DNA of 64,000 nt from Myxococcota bacterium (GCA_963169045.1 CAUJDF010000103.1:124001-188000); one strand, 5' to 3'. Positions 1-10,497 are shown, counted from the stretch's first letter. Numbers and translations are program-made. Notes: generated by a model from the letters alone, not told the origin.

Positions 1-1
1 G

Positions 2-853
2 CTCGCCCGCCTCGACCCGGCCTCCGGCGAGTGGGACGCCGCGGAGGTGGCGCCGCTCGCCCCCGAGGTGGCGTTCGCGCCGGACGTCGCGCTCGCCTTC
101 GCCGGCGAGACGCCCTATGTCGCCTACAGCTGGTTCACGCCCGCGCCGCCCGAGGGCGTCTCGGCGGGCGAGCTCCGCTTCGTGCGCCGCGACGGCGCGG
201 GCTGGGCCGAGCTCGGCAGCCGCCGCGACTCGGGCCTCGACCTCCCCCGCGGACCGACCCTGGCCACCGACGACCGCGGCGCAGTGCACGGCTGCTACGA
301 GAACAACCGGCTGTGGTGCGGCCCGCTGGTCGACTTCGCGCCCGTCCAGGTGACCGACGTCCGGGCCCAGGCGCCGCACCTGGTCTTCGACGGCGCCGTC
401 CCGCACGTGACGTGGCGGAACTTCGCCGGCGGCGCCGTGGGCCATGCGACGCGCGGCGACGCCTGGCAGGTCGCCATCGCCGACCACGCGCGCGCGAGCC
501 AGCCGCCCCGCCTCGCGGTCACCGCCGAGGGCCCGGTGCTCGTCCATGCCAACGAAGCCAACGAGCTCGCGTGGACGCGCCGCGTCGCGAACGTGTGGCG
601 GACGGAGCGCGTCCTGGCCGATGCCATCTTCGGCGCCGACTTCGACGTCGCCGCCGACGCCGCCGGAGCGCCCGTCGTCTGCGTCGGCACGGCTCGCGGT
701 CTGCTGCTGCTGCGCCGCGACGGCGCACGCTGGCGCGAGGCGCCGGTCGAACGCCAGGCGACGAGTCGGTGCCGCATCGCCGTGTCGCCCGAAGGCGCGA
801 TCCACCTCGTCTACGTCGACGTCGGCCGGAACGTCATTCGCGCCGCGCGCTGA
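2..853 (+). CDS. Beta-propeller-like protein, 5' end missing
   Basis: The reading frame is open from the window edge, so the true start lies upstream; a GTG at 47 is only an internal candidate. About 283 residues are visible. They contain recurring units in which a short strand ending in a small-residue turn is followed by a hydrophobic strand, for example around YVAYSW, VHGCYEN, HVTWRN, LVHANE and HLVYVD. This spacing is typical of sialidase/BNR-like or YVTN-like propeller blades, but no catalytic motif is visible. The protein is probably exported, like many neighbours, but its N terminus is not in the window. No enzymatic function can be assigned. Confidence 0.6.
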   Translation, partial: LARLDPASGEWDAAEVAPLAPEVAFAPDVALAFAGETPYVAYSWFTPAPPEGVSAGELRFVRRDGAGWAELGSRRDSGLDLPRGPTLATDDRGAVHGCYENNRLWCGPLVDFAPVQVTDVRAQAPHLVFDGAVPHVTWRNFAGGAVGHATRGDAWQVAIADHARASQPPRLAVTAEGPVLVHANEANELAWTRRVANVWRTERVLADAIFGADFDVAADAAGAPVVCVGTARGLLLLRRDGARWREAPVERQATSRCRIAVSPEGAIHLVYVDVGRNVIRAAR

Positions 854-981
854 CGCCCTGCCTCATCGCCTGTCCCCTCGAAGCGGCGCGTGACATGCGC
901 TCCCACGCATGCCAGGATGCGAGACGGGCGGGGCGCCCGGCGGCGTCCCGGCAGGCAACGACCACGCGGGAGCGAGACATC

Positions 982-1170
982 ATGGCACACCTGAGCGCTT
1001 GTCCGAAATGCGGCCGGACGCTGAAGAAGTCGACGTTCGGCGGCTCGCACTTCCCCGTCTACACGTGCGGGAAGTGCAGCCAGAAGTACTGCAAGGAGTG
1101 CGGAGACAACGCCTGCCCGAAGTGCGGCTCGACATCGCGCGGGCAGTTCGACGAGGTGTACGCCCGCTGA
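982..1170 (+). CDS. Small four-CxxC zinc-ribbon protein
   Basis: This 62-residue protein has four CxxC pairs (Cys7/10, 29/32, 37/40 and 45/48), enough ligands for two structural zinc sites. Such tiny Zn-ribbon proteins bind nucleic acid or protein, and no specific role can be read from this one. A purine-rich stretch (GGGAGCGAG) lies just upstream of the ATG and supports the start. The frame extends far upstream without a stop, but that part is a shadow of the preceding gene. It stands alone, convergent with the aldo/keto reductase. It could be a RING-like or rubredoxin-like fold; family identity is unknown. Confidence 0.7.
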   Translation: MAHLSACPKCGRTLKKSTFGGSHFPVYTCGKCSQKYCKECGDNACPKCGSTSRGQFDEVYAR

Positions 1171-1228
1171 CGGCGGGTCGACGCGCGCGTCGAGCGGACG
1201 GCGCGCCTGCCGCGACGGATGTGGAGGC

Positions 1229-2212
<984 letters not shown>

Positions 2213-2263
2213 GCTTCGTCCTCCTGGCTGCCGACGATAAGGACGGCGCTTGCATCCAACCAG

Positions 2264-2275
2264 TGAATCGATTCA
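2264..2275. promoter_or_regulatory. Perfect 12-bp palindrome between AKR and LysR genes
   Basis: TGAATCGATTCA is a perfect inverted repeat, 9 bp before the LysR start codon and about 50 bp before the AKR start. It lies in a locally AT-rich island within otherwise GC-rich DNA. LysR proteins commonly bind dyad T-N11-A-like sites in divergent intergenic regions and repress their own gene. The location is therefore right for an autoregulatory operator, though the spacing is not the canonical T-N11-A. The regulatory role is an inference. Confidence 0.4.
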
Positions 2276-2284
2276 ATATTCTCC

Positions 2285-3211
2285 ATGAGCGAAACTTATG
2301 AATTGAACCTCGACCTGAACCTGCTGCGCGTGTTCGTGGTGGTGGCCGAGGCCGGGAGCGTGACGCAGGCGGCGGCGCGGCTCTATCTGACGCAGCCCGC
2401 GGTGAGCGCAGCGCTGCGGCGGCTCACGGACGCGCTCGACGCGCCGCTCTTCGTGCGCCAGGGCCGGGGGCTTTCGCTCACTCACCGCGGGGAGCGGCTG
2501 CTGGCGACGGTCCGGCCGCATCTGCGGGCGCTCGCCGAGGCCGCCCGCGCGCCCGCCGTGTTCGACCCCGCCACGAGCGACCGGACGCTGCGGCTCGGCC
2601 TCGCGGACGGGACGGAGGGCTGGCTGCTGCCGCCGCTGCGACAGATGCTGAGCCGCGAAGCGCCGCGGATGCGCCTGGTGGTGCTCGCCGTGCAGTTCCG
2701 GACGGTGCTCGAGGCGCTCGCGAGCCGCGCCGTCGACGCGGCGGTGACGGTGGCCGACGAGATGCCGGCGGGCATCCGCCGCGAGACGCTGCTCCACGGA
2801 CACTTCGTGTGTCTCTTCGACCCGCGGCACGCGCGCCTCGACGACCCCCCGACCGAGGCGCAGTACTTCGCGCAGGACCACGTCGTCGTGTCCTACAACG
2901 GCGACCTGCGCGGCATCGTCGAGGACGCCACGCGGCGGGAGCGGCGCGTCCGCTGCTCCTTGCCGAGCTTCGCGTCGGTGGGCGCCGTCGTCGACGGCGG
3001 GGCGCTGGTGGCGACGGTGCCCGCGCTCGTCGCCGAGCAGGTGTGCGCCACGCGTCCGCACCTGCGCGCGGCCCCCCTCCCGGTCGGGCTCGAGGGCGCG
3101 GCGATCGAGCTGCTGTGGCCGCAGGCGGCCGACGACGACGAGGCGGTCCGCTTCCTGCGCGCTCGCATCGGCGCGGTCGCGCGGGCGCGGGGCGGCGCGA
3201 CACCGGTGTGA
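2285..3211 (+). CDS. LysR-family transcriptional regulator
   Basis: This 308-residue protein has an N-terminal winged helix-turn-helix (about residues 8-67; LNLLRVFVVVAEAGSVTQAA, then LTQPAVSAALRRL and PLFVRQGRGLSLT). An effector-binding periplasmic-binding-like domain of normal length follows. It should act as a tetrameric DNA-binding activator or repressor in the cytoplasm. The divergent aldo/keto reductase is the obvious target. The inducer cannot be predicted. The ATG directly follows the palindrome-containing intergenic region. Confidence 0.93.
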   Translation: MSETYELNLDLNLLRVFVVVAEAGSVTQAAARLYLTQPAVSAALRRLTDALDAPLFVRQGRGLSLTHRGERLLATVRPHLRALAEAARAPAVFDPATSDRTLRLGLADGTEGWLLPPLRQMLSREAPRMRLVVLAVQFRTVLEALASRAVDAAVTVADEMPAGIRRETLLHGHFVCLFDPRHARLDDPPTEAQYFAQDHVVVSYNGDLRGIVEDATRRERRVRCSLPSFASVGAVVDGGALVATVPALVAEQVCATRPHLRAAPLPVGLEGAAIELLWPQAADDDEAVRFLRARIGAVARARGGATPV

Positions 3212-3348
3212 AGGGTCAGGGATAGCCGGACCGAGCCCGGAGTCTGTTCCCGATGCCACCACGCGCGACAGATTTCACCCGCGAGACCCTTGCTATTTCG
3301 CAGGGTTCAGTGTTGAAAGGTGACAGTCGACGAAGGGGGGCAGCTCTG

Positions 3349-5379
3349 ATGAATGGCTATCGCACGGCACTCACGCTCTCGCTGATGGCAGGCCTCGCCA
3401 CGCAGGCCCACGCGGCCGATCCGTGGCCCGGCGAGGCCTGGCAGCAGAGCACGGTGCTCACGGGGCTCGATCCCGACTTCCGGAACAACCTGAGCGGCGC
3501 CCACTGGAACGATCGCACGCAGACGCTGTGGGTCTGCACGAACGGGCCGGGGCGCTTCTGGTCGCTCGTGCCCGACGGGCGCGGGGGCATGGTCGTCGCC
3601 AGCGCGGCCGGCCGGCGCGGCGAGTTCGACGCGCCCGGCGATCTCGAGGGCATCACTCAGGCCGAAGACGATGGCTCGGTCTATGTGATCGCCGAGGGGA
3701 TCGACCGGATCCGTCGCTACGACGTGACGACGCTCGGCGCGCCGCGGCTCACGAACGAGTTCGACATCCGGGCCCACGTGCCCGCCTACAACGGCAGCGC
3801 CGGCTCCGAGGGCATCGCCTTCGTGCCCGACGCGGCGCTGGCGGCCCGCGGCTTCGTCGACGGCAACGGGCGGCGCTACACCAGCCGCCGCGGCATGGGC
3901 GGTCTGATGTTCGTCGCCCACCAGAACGGCGGCGCCGTCTTCGCCTTCGACCTCGACCGCGCCACCAACGGCGTCACGTTCGTCGGCCGCTACGAGACCG
4001 CGCGGGGGGAGAGCTCCGGCCTCGAGTTCGATCGGTCCACCAACCACCTCTACGTCTGGCACAACACCGGCAGCAACACCGCCGAGGTGACCGATCTCAC
4101 CTCGACGGTCGTCGACGGCCGGCGGCGCTTCCGTACCGTGCGCGAGTTCGTCGGTCCCAAGACGGGCAACCTCGAAGGCATCGCGCTGAGCCCGGTCGCC
4201 GAGGGCGCGGGGTGGTACTTCGCGACCGACGACGACAACCAGAACGGCGCCGCGCTGATGTGGTTCCATGACTTCGATCCCGGCCTCGCCCCCCCGCCCG
4301 AGCCCGCGGTGCAGACGTTCGCGGCGCGCGTCGTCGGCGGCGCCAACGACGTCGAGCAGCGCAGCAACGGCACGATGTCCATGAACAGCACGGACCTCGA
4401 GCTGGTCACCGACGGCGCCGCCCAGATCGTCGGCATGCGCTTCGAGGGCGTGACCGTGCCGCCCCGCGCGGAGATCGTCGACGCCTACCTCCAGTTCACG
4501 GTCGACGAGGTCACGACCGGCGCCACGCAGCTCGTCATCCGCGGCGAGGCGCGCGGGGACGCGGCTCCCTTCGCCAACGTCGCCCGCCACCTGAGCGGCC
4601 GCGCCACCACCGCCGCCAGGGTGGCGTGGGCCCCCGCGGCCTGGCGCACGATCGACGCCGCCGGCGCCGCGCAGCAGACGCCGTCGCTCGGGGCGGTCGT
4701 CCAGGAGATCGTCGACCGCCCCGACTACAACGCCGGCAACGCGATGGCGTTCCTCGTGACCGGCTCGGGCAAGCGCACCGCGCGGGCCACCGAGTCCGCG
4801 GCCGCCAAGGCGCCGCGCCTCGTCATCGAGTACATCGCGCCCGTGGTGCGCACCGTCGAGGCGCGCATCCGGCGCGGCGCCGACGACGTGGAGCAGCGCA
4901 GCAACGGCACCGTCTCCACGAACAGCACCGACCTCGAGCTCGTCGACGACGGCGGCGCGCAGACCGTGGGCCTGCGCTTCGAGGGGCTCGGCATCCCCGC
5001 CGGCGCGCGCATCCTGCGCGCCGCCATCCAGTTCGCCACCGACGAGGCGGGCAACGGCAACACGCAGGTGGCGATCCGGGGGGAGGCGGCGGCCAATCCC
5101 GCCGCCTTCGCGGCGACCGCCAACAACCTGAGCCTGCGGCGCACGACGGCGGCGTCGGTGGCCTGGGCCATCGCGCCGTGGGCGACGATCGGCGAGGCCG
5201 GCGCTGCGCAGAAGACGCCCGACCTCGCGTCGATCGTGCAGGAGCTCGTCCGCATCCAGGGCTACACCGCCCAGAGCGCGCTGCACTTCCTGATCACCGG
5301 CGCCGGCCGCCGCACCGCCGAGGCGTACGACGGCGACGCCGCCCGCGCGCCCCGCCTCGTCGTCGAGTACGTGGAGTAG
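3349..5379 (+). CDS. Secreted propeller protein with duplicated C-terminal domain
   Basis: The start is set at ATG 3349 because it follows a purine-rich ribosome site (GAAGGGGGG) and opens a clear Sec signal peptide (MNGYRTALTLSLMAGLATQAHA). The earlier in-frame ATG at 3253 would bury that signal. Of 676 residues, about 25-310 resemble an SdiA-regulated/esterase-like propeller, with NDRTQTLWVCTNGPGRFW and FDRSTNHLYVWHN units. Two tandem copies of a roughly 175-residue beta-rich domain follow (residues 321-497 and 499-676). Each begins with an NDVEQRSNGT-like Asp/Asn motif and ends in PRLVIEY. Such domains (DNRLRE/CBM96-like) accompany extracellular enzymes. No catalytic residues can be named. 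Confidence 0.8.
   Translation: MNGYRTALTLSLMAGLATQAHAADPWPGEAWQQSTVLTGLDPDFRNNLSGAHWNDRTQTLWVCTNGPGRFWSLVPDGRGGMVVASAAGRRGEFDAPGDLEGITQAEDDGSVYVIAEGIDRIRRYDVTTLGAPRLTNEFDIRAHVPAYNGSAGSEGIAFVPDAALAARGFVDGNGRRYTSRRGMGGLMFVAHQNGGAVFAFDLDRATNGVTFVGRYETARGESSGLEFDRSTNHLYVWHNTGSNTAEVTDLTSTVVDGRRRFRTVREFVGPKTGNLEGIALSPVAEGAGWYFATDDDNQNGAALMWFHDFDPGLAPPPEPAVQTFAARVVGGANDVEQRSNGTMSMNSTDLELVTDGAAQIVGMRFEGVTVPPRAEIVDAYLQFTVDEVTTGATQLVIRGEARGDAAPFANVARHLSGRATTAARVAWAPAAWRTIDAAGAAQQTPSLGAVVQEIVDRPDYNAGNAMAFLVTGSGKRTARATESAAAKAPRLVIEYIAPVVRTVEARIRRGADDVEQRSNGTVSTNSTDLELVDDGGAQTVGLRFEGLGIPAGARILRAAIQFATDEAGNGNTQVAIRGEAAANPAAFAATANNLSLRRTTAASVAWAIAPWATIGEAGAAQKTPDLASIVQELVRIQGYTAQSALHFLITGAGRRTAEAYDGDAARAPRLVVEYVE
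4309..5376 (+). repeat. Tandem duplicated domain-coding segment
   Basis: Two adjacent segments of about 530 bp (4309-4842 and 4843-5376) encode the same domain. Both carry DVEQRSNGT, STDLELV, GAQ-VG-RFEG, IRGEA, AW-I--AGAAQ-TP and APRLV-EY in the same order and spacing. The copies have diverged but keep their length, which indicates an intragenic duplication rather than slippage. Confidence 0.8.
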
Positions 5380-5463
5380 AGCCGCCCGCCGCGCCTGCCT
5401 TCGCGGCGCTTGCCGGCGCCCGCGACCTCGGCCACGATCACCCGCCCATCAGGAGTGAGACGC

Positions 5464-6270
5464 ATGGTGAGAGGATTGATCCCGGCGGCGCTGCTCTGCG
5501 GCGCCGGCGCGGCGCACGGGCAGGCGCGCATCACCGAGGCCGATCCGGCGACGCCGGGTCTGCTCGAGGCGAACCTCGCCGGCAGCTACACCACCGGGTG
5601 GTCGGAGGGCGGCGCGGCCGACGTCTCCACCAACGCCTACGGAGGCGGCGTGCAGCTCCGCCTGTGGGCGTTCGACCTGAACGGCGGCACCTTCGGGTTC
5701 GGCGCGGCGCAGCCCTACCTCTTCGGGGCCAACGTCGAAGCGGACGGGCGCGAGGTGGCCTCCACCGACGGCGGCCACGGCGACCTGCAGCTCGACTTCG
5801 CGGGCACCCGCCCGCTGGGCGACGCGCGGTTCGGCATGCGGCTGTACGTGGAGCTGCCCACCGGGGCCGACGAGGTCTCGAGCGACAGCGTCGACTACGG
5901 CCTGAGCCTCGCCTTCACCGTGCCCTTCGGATCGGTGGTCGAGGGCGTTTTCGGGCTCGGCGGCAACATCAACGGCGAGGCGGACGGCATCGACCGCGCC
6001 GACGCATATGAGCTGGCGCTGGGCGTGCGCTTCCGGGCCGGGGCGCTGGCGGTCATGCCGGCGACCTCGCTGACGCTGCTCGAGGCGGGGTCGTCCGGCG
6101 GCGGCAAGAACGCGTTCATCGCCGCCGGCGGACTGACGCTCGCCTACGACGTGAACGCGCTCGCCTCGCTCCTCCTCGAGACCAGCTACGGCCGCGATCT
6201 CGAGGACGGCGCCTCCGGCCGGGCCTTCGCCGCGAGCGGCGGCGTGCAACTCCGCCCCACGCTCTTCTGA
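5464..6270 (+). CDS. Predicted outer-membrane beta-barrel protein
   Basis: The 268-residue protein begins with a signal peptide (MVRGLIPAALLCGAGAAHG) and has AGGAG about 9 bp before the ATG. The mature part is a series of 8-12-residue alternating strands rich in Gly, Ala and aromatics, separated by acidic turns. The barrel opens with ANLAGSYTTGWSEGG and includes TFGFGAAQPYLFGANV. The terminal residue is Phe, as usual for BAM substrates. It resembles porin/transporter families of unknown substrate. It ends 12 bp from the convergent kelch lipoprotein and lies 84 bp after the secreted propeller gene, so co-transcription with that gene is possible. Confidence 0.7.
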   Translation: MVRGLIPAALLCGAGAAHGQARITEADPATPGLLEANLAGSYTTGWSEGGAADVSTNAYGGGVQLRLWAFDLNGGTFGFGAAQPYLFGANVEADGREVASTDGGHGDLQLDFAGTRPLGDARFGMRLYVELPTGADEVSSDSVDYGLSLAFTVPFGSVVEGVFGLGGNINGEADGIDRADAYELALGVRFRAGALAVMPATSLTLLEAGSSGGGKNAFIAAGGLTLAYDVNALASLLLETSYGRDLEDGASGRAFAASGGVQLRPTLF

Positions 6271-6282
6271 CCGGGGGCGCGT

Positions 6283-9200
6283 TCAGGGTTCGCACCAGTG
6301 ACCGGCGAGCGCCTGCGGGTTGTTGCAGCTGCAGGGCTGGTGGCCGCCGCGGATCTCGCCGATCGCGCAGCGCTTGCAGCCGTCGTTCACCGCCCGGTAG
6401 CAGTACATGCGCCACTGGTTGGGCGGCGAGCAGTCGCTGCCTTCGCCGCCGCCGTTGCCCCAGCCCGTCACGTAGCCGCCGCCGCGGTCGATGCACTGGA
6501 AGCCGTCGGCGCGGCAGCGGGCGAGCGCGGACGCGGCGAGGTCGGGGATGACGAGGCATCCGCTGACGAGACCGCACATGCCACCGGCGTCGGCGCGGCC
6601 GATGCCCTGCCCTTCGCCCGGGTCGAGGACGCCGTTGAAGCAGGCGCCCTCGATCTTCTGCACGGTGGTGACGCCGGACGGGCCCGGCATGCCATTCTCG
6701 TTGCCGCCGAACAGATAGAGGCGTCCGTGCAGCCAGGCGCCCGCCGAGTGATCGAGGCGCGCCAGCACCTCGGTGTCCGGCGTCCAGGCGCGCTCGACCC
6801 GGTTGTTGCGCACGTCGTAGCGCCACGTGGCCGCCGTGGGCACGCCGCCGCGGCGACCCGCGAAGATCGCGATGCGGTCGTCGTGCACCGCGGTGGCCGC
6901 GCCGAAGCTGGCGGTCACGCTGCCGCCGACCACGCTCCAGGCGCCGGCGCGCAGCCGCAGAACGGTCGATCGCTCCGCGCCCTCGTCGCCGAGACCGCCG
7001 AATACATAGACGTCGCCGTCGACCGCGGCCGCCATGGCGCCGCGCCGCGCGTCGGGCAGGACCGGCCCGTTGCGCCAGCGGTCCGTCGCCGGGTCGTAGA
7101 TCTCCACCGCCTGCAGCGGCCCGTTGTTCTCGCCGCCGATCACGTAGATCTCGCGCCCGACGACGACCGCCGCCGCCTCGCTGCGCGCCACCTGCAGCGG
7201 CCGACGGTCCACCCAGCGGCCGTCGGCGGGGTCGTAGGCGCGCACCGTGGGGACGGCGACGCCGAAGTTGTTGCGGCCGCCGATGGCATAGAGCACGCCG
7301 CCGAGCGAGGCCGACGCGAGCGCGTTCTGCGGTGAAGGCAGCCGGGGCAGCGGCGCGTAGGTCTCGGTCTCGGGATCGAAGCGCCAGCCCTCGAGCGTCT
7401 CCTGGAAGTTGCGACCGCCGAACAGGTAGATGGCATCGCCGACCGTCGCCGCCGCGTGCATGAAGCGGCCCTCCGGCAGGCCCTCGAGGCGGCGCACGTA
7501 GTCGAGGCCATGGCCGTATGCGGTGAGCGCGTCGGTGAGGCCTTCGCCGGTCTGACCGCCGACGAGCCACACCTCGCGGCGCTGCGTGTCGACGTCGTCA
7601 CCGGCGAGGTCGAGGACCGCCGCGCCGGCGCCGTGCACGCCCGCCGGCAGCGGGGTGCGCGCGCGCCATTCGCCCAGATCGAGGACGTACTCCTCGACGA
7701 CCGGCGTCGCGCGGCCGTCGGCGAGGCGCCCGCCGGCGACCACCACGCCCGTGTGGGATCCGCGGACGGCACCGAGGTTGTCCATGCGACCGGCGGCCAC
7801 GAACGAGCGCGGCGTGGGCAGATCGGGCGCCTGCGTCCAGCGGTTCTGCGCCGGGTCGTAGACGTCCACCTCGGCGATGGGACGTCCCATCTCGTCTTCA
7901 CCGCCGACGAGGAACACGAGGCCGTCGCGGTGCACCGCGGCGAACGCGAAGCGCGCGCGCGGCATCTGCTCGACCTGGTTCGACCATGTGTTCGCGCCGA
8001 CGTCGTACACCTCGTGCGTGTCGAGCACCGCGCCGCCGTTCGTCTTGCCACCGAAGGCATGAATGCGGCCACCGACGACCACCGCCGCCAGCCCGAAGCG
8101 CGTCGTGGGCATGGGACGCCGCGCCTCCCACTCGCCGGGCGCGGCGATGCCGACGCGCTCGACGTTGTTGAGCGGGACGCCCTGGTTCTCCCCGCCGAGC
8201 ACGTAGACCTGGGCGCCGTGCGTGACCGCCGCGGCCTGCGTGCGCGGGACGGCGAGCGACGCCAGCTCCACCCACGCGTCGTCGGCGGCGACGTAGCGGA
8301 AGGCGCCCGCCTGCGGCGCGTCGCCGTCGGTCCCGCCCACCACGAGCACGCTGGCGCCGTCCGAGGTCACCGCCGCGAGGCTCAGCGCCTCGGGCAGCGT
8401 CGCGCGTGGCCGCCAGCCGTTGCCGTGGCCCGTGATCTCGAAGGCCGCCTCCACCGGCGCGAGCTCCCAGTTGCCCGCCGGATCCCGCGCGCGGAACCGC
8501 AGCGTCGTCGTGTCGAAGATGCGGAACGTGCGCGTGGCGAAGAAGCGCGGCGACCACTCGTCGGGGGTGCCGCCGTCGGTCGTGTAGAACACCTCGGCGG
8601 GCTCGTCGGAGGCCACCGTGACCGTGACGCCGTTCAGGAACACACCGCCGCCGGGACTGACGCGCGTCACCGGCGCGGTGATGTCGTAGACGATGCGGAC
8701 GGTGACCGTCGCCGACGTGCGCGCGCGGTCCACCGAGCGCACCGCGAACACGTTCTCGCCCGGCTGCAGGTTGATGCGGACGGACCAGCGCTCCTCGGGG
8801 CTCTCGGCCACCGCGACGTTGCCGTTGATCTCGACCGCCGCTCCGGCGGGCTTGGTGCCGGCCAGGTTGAGCTCGCCGACGTTCGTCGGCGTGACGTACG
8901 GATCGAGGACCGGCGGCTCGACGCAGCCTGCGACCGGCGTGCTCACGCAGGCGCCGGCCTCGCAGCGGTCGGCGGTGCATGCGTTGCCGTCGTCGCACGG
9001 TCCGTCGCTCGTCGGGTGCACGCAGCGGTTGCGTGCGGGGTCGAACGCGTCGGTGGTGCATGCGTTGCCGTCGTCGCACAGCGCCGCGTCGTCCACCGGC
9101 GCGCACGCCCGGTTGAGACAGATCGAGCGCGCCGGACACACCCCCGCCGGGTTGACGGGACCGCAGGCGGCGCCGGCGTCGGCGCACGTGCCGGCGAGGC

Positions 9201-10497
9201 AGTCGAAGCCCGAGGGGCACAGGCCGTTGGGGTTGTCTCCGGAGCAGAGCTGATCGGGCGCGCGGCAGATGCCTTCGAGGCACCGCTCGCCGGGCGCGCA
9301 GTCGCAGCCGCGCTGGTCGAAGCAGGCGCCCTCGTGGCAGGCGAAGCCCTCGTCGCAGGCCCCGCACGAGCCGCCGCAGCCGTCGTCGCCGCAAACCCGG
9401 CCGTCGCAGGACGGCGCGCAGGGCGCCTGACACCGACCGTCGCGACACTCCTCGCCGCCGCCGCAGCCGCCGCAGGTGCCGCCACAGCCGTCGTCGCCGC
9501 ACACGCGGTCACCACAGGCCGGGACGCAGACCGGCACGCAGTCGCCGTCGGTGCACCGATCGCCCTGCGGACACACGCCGCACGAGCCGCCGCAGCCGTC
9601 GCCGCCGCAGACGCGCCCGTCGCAGGCCGGGGCGCAGTCGGCGACGCAGCGGCCGTCGTCCGTGCACACCTCGTCGCAGGCGCCGCAGGAGCCGCCGCAG
9701 CCGTCGTCACCGCACACCCGCCCGTCGCAGCGGGGCGCGCACTCCGCCTCGCAGCGGCGGGCCGCCGCGTCGCAGGCCTCGCCCGCCGGACACGCGCAGT
9801 CGGCGGGGCACGTCGCGCAGTTCTCGCCGCCGGCGCACGCCCCGTCGCCGCAACACGCGCCGCAGTCGGCGGGGCACGTCGCGCAGTCCTCGTCGGCGCC
9901 GCACGCGTCGTCGCCGCATTCGGCAGGGGGCGCCACGCACGCGCCGGACACGTCGCAGACGCGGCCGCCGTCGCACGCGCCGCAGTCGCCGCCGCAGCCG
10001 TCGTCCCCGCACGCGCGCCCCGCGCACTCCGGGACGCAGACCGCCGCGCAGCGCCCGTCGGCGCCACACATCTCGCCGTCGTCGCAGGCGCAGTCGGCCT
10101 CGCACGAGGCGCAATCCTCGCCGGCGCTGCACACGCCGTCGCGGCACGCGGGCCCCTCGGCCAGGCAGCGCCCGTCGGTGCACGTCTGCCCGTCGTCGCA
10201 GGCCCCGCAGGAACCGCCGCAGCCGTCGTCGCCGCAGACGCGGCGGTCGCAGTCGGGCGTGCACCCGTCCGGGACGCAGACGCCGTCGTCGCAAGCCGTC
10301 GCCGCCGGACAGGGCGAGAGCGGACGCCACTCGCCGCCGAGGCAGACCTCGACGGACGCCTCGCCGCAGCGCCGGGCGTCCTCGGAACATCCCGGCGACC
10401 CGCCGCCGTCGGGCGTCGCGCCGCCCCCTCCGGACGACTCGTCGCCGCCGCAGCCCCACAACGTCAACCCCGCCGCCAGGACCCACCAGCCGCGCAT
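6283..10497 (-). CDS. Cys-rich, kelch-repeat surface lipoprotein
   Basis: This 1404-residue lipoprotein has its lipobox in LTLWGCGG and a strong ribosome site (GGAGGGGAG) before the ATG. A Cys-rich stalk follows, with six copies of a roughly 25-residue module around CGDDGCGGSCG, plus CATCPADC modules. Next come an IgG-like segment, a chitobiase C-terminal-like domain (VFYTTDGGTPDEWSPRF), and about twelve kelch motifs (VYVLGGENQG, IYLFGGRNF, VYVFGGLGDE and others), enough for two six-bladed propellers. A Cys-rich cap closes the protein. It should be anchored to the cell surface and bind protein or glycan. It is divergent from the methyltransferase gene. The cargo is unknown. Confidence 0.85.
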   Translation of the reverse strand: MRGWWVLAAGLTLWGCGGDESSGGGGATPDGGGSPGCSEDARRCGEASVEVCLGGEWRPLSPCPAATACDDGVCVPDGCTPDCDRRVCGDDGCGGSCGACDDGQTCTDGRCLAEGPACRDGVCSAGEDCASCEADCACDDGEMCGADGRCAAVCVPECAGRACGDDGCGGDCGACDGGRVCDVSGACVAPPAECGDDACGADEDCATCPADCGACCGDGACAGGENCATCPADCACPAGEACDAAARRCEAECAPRCDGRVCGDDGCGGSCGACDEVCTDDGRCVADCAPACDGRVCGGDGCGGSCGVCPQGDRCTDGDCVPVCVPACGDRVCGDDGCGGTCGGCGGGEECRDGRCQAPCAPSCDGRVCGDDGCGGSCGACDEGFACHEGACFDQRGCDCAPGERCLEGICRAPDQLCSGDNPNGLCPSGFDCLAGTCADAGAACGPVNPAGVCPARSICLNRACAPVDDAALCDDGNACTTDAFDPARNRCVHPTSDGPCDDGNACTADRCEAGACVSTPVAGCVEPPVLDPYVTPTNVGELNLAGTKPAGAAVEINGNVAVAESPEERWSVRINLQPGENVFAVRSVDRARTSATVTVRIVYDITAPVTRVSPGGGVFLNGVTVTVASDEPAEVFYTTDGGTPDEWSPRFFATRTFRIFDTTTLRFRARDPAGNWELAPVEAAFEITGHGNGWRPRATLPEALSLAAVTSDGASVLVVGGTDGDAPQAGAFRYVAADDAWVELASLAVPRTQAAAVTHGAQVYVLGGENQGVPLNNVERVGIAAPGEWEARRPMPTTRFGLAAVVVGGRIHAFGGKTNGGAVLDTHEVYDVGANTWSNQVEQMPRARFAFAAVHRDGLVFLVGGEDEMGRPIAEVDVYDPAQNRWTQAPDLPTPRSFVAAGRMDNLGAVRGSHTGVVVAGGRLADGRATPVVEEYVLDLGEWRARTPLPAGVHGAGAAVLDLAGDDVDTQRREVWLVGGQTGEGLTDALTAYGHGLDYVRRLEGLPEGRFMHAAATVGDAIYLFGGRNFQETLEGWRFDPETETYAPLPRLPSPQNALASASLGGVLYAIGGRNNFGVAVPTVRAYDPADGRWVDRRPLQVARSEAAAVVVGREIYVIGGENNGPLQAVEIYDPATDRWRNGPVLPDARRGAMAAAVDGDVYVFGGLGDEGAERSTVLRLRAGAWSVVGGSVTASFGAATAVHDDRIAIFAGRRGGVPTAATWRYDVRNNRVERAWTPDTEVLARLDHSAGAWLHGRLYLFGGNENGMPGPSGVTTVQKIEGACFNGVLDPGEGQGIGRADAGGMCGLVSGCLVIPDLAASALARCRADGFQCIDRGGGYVTGWGNGGGEGSDCSPPNQWRMYCYRAVNDGCKRCAIGEIRGGHQPCSCNNPQALAGHWCEP

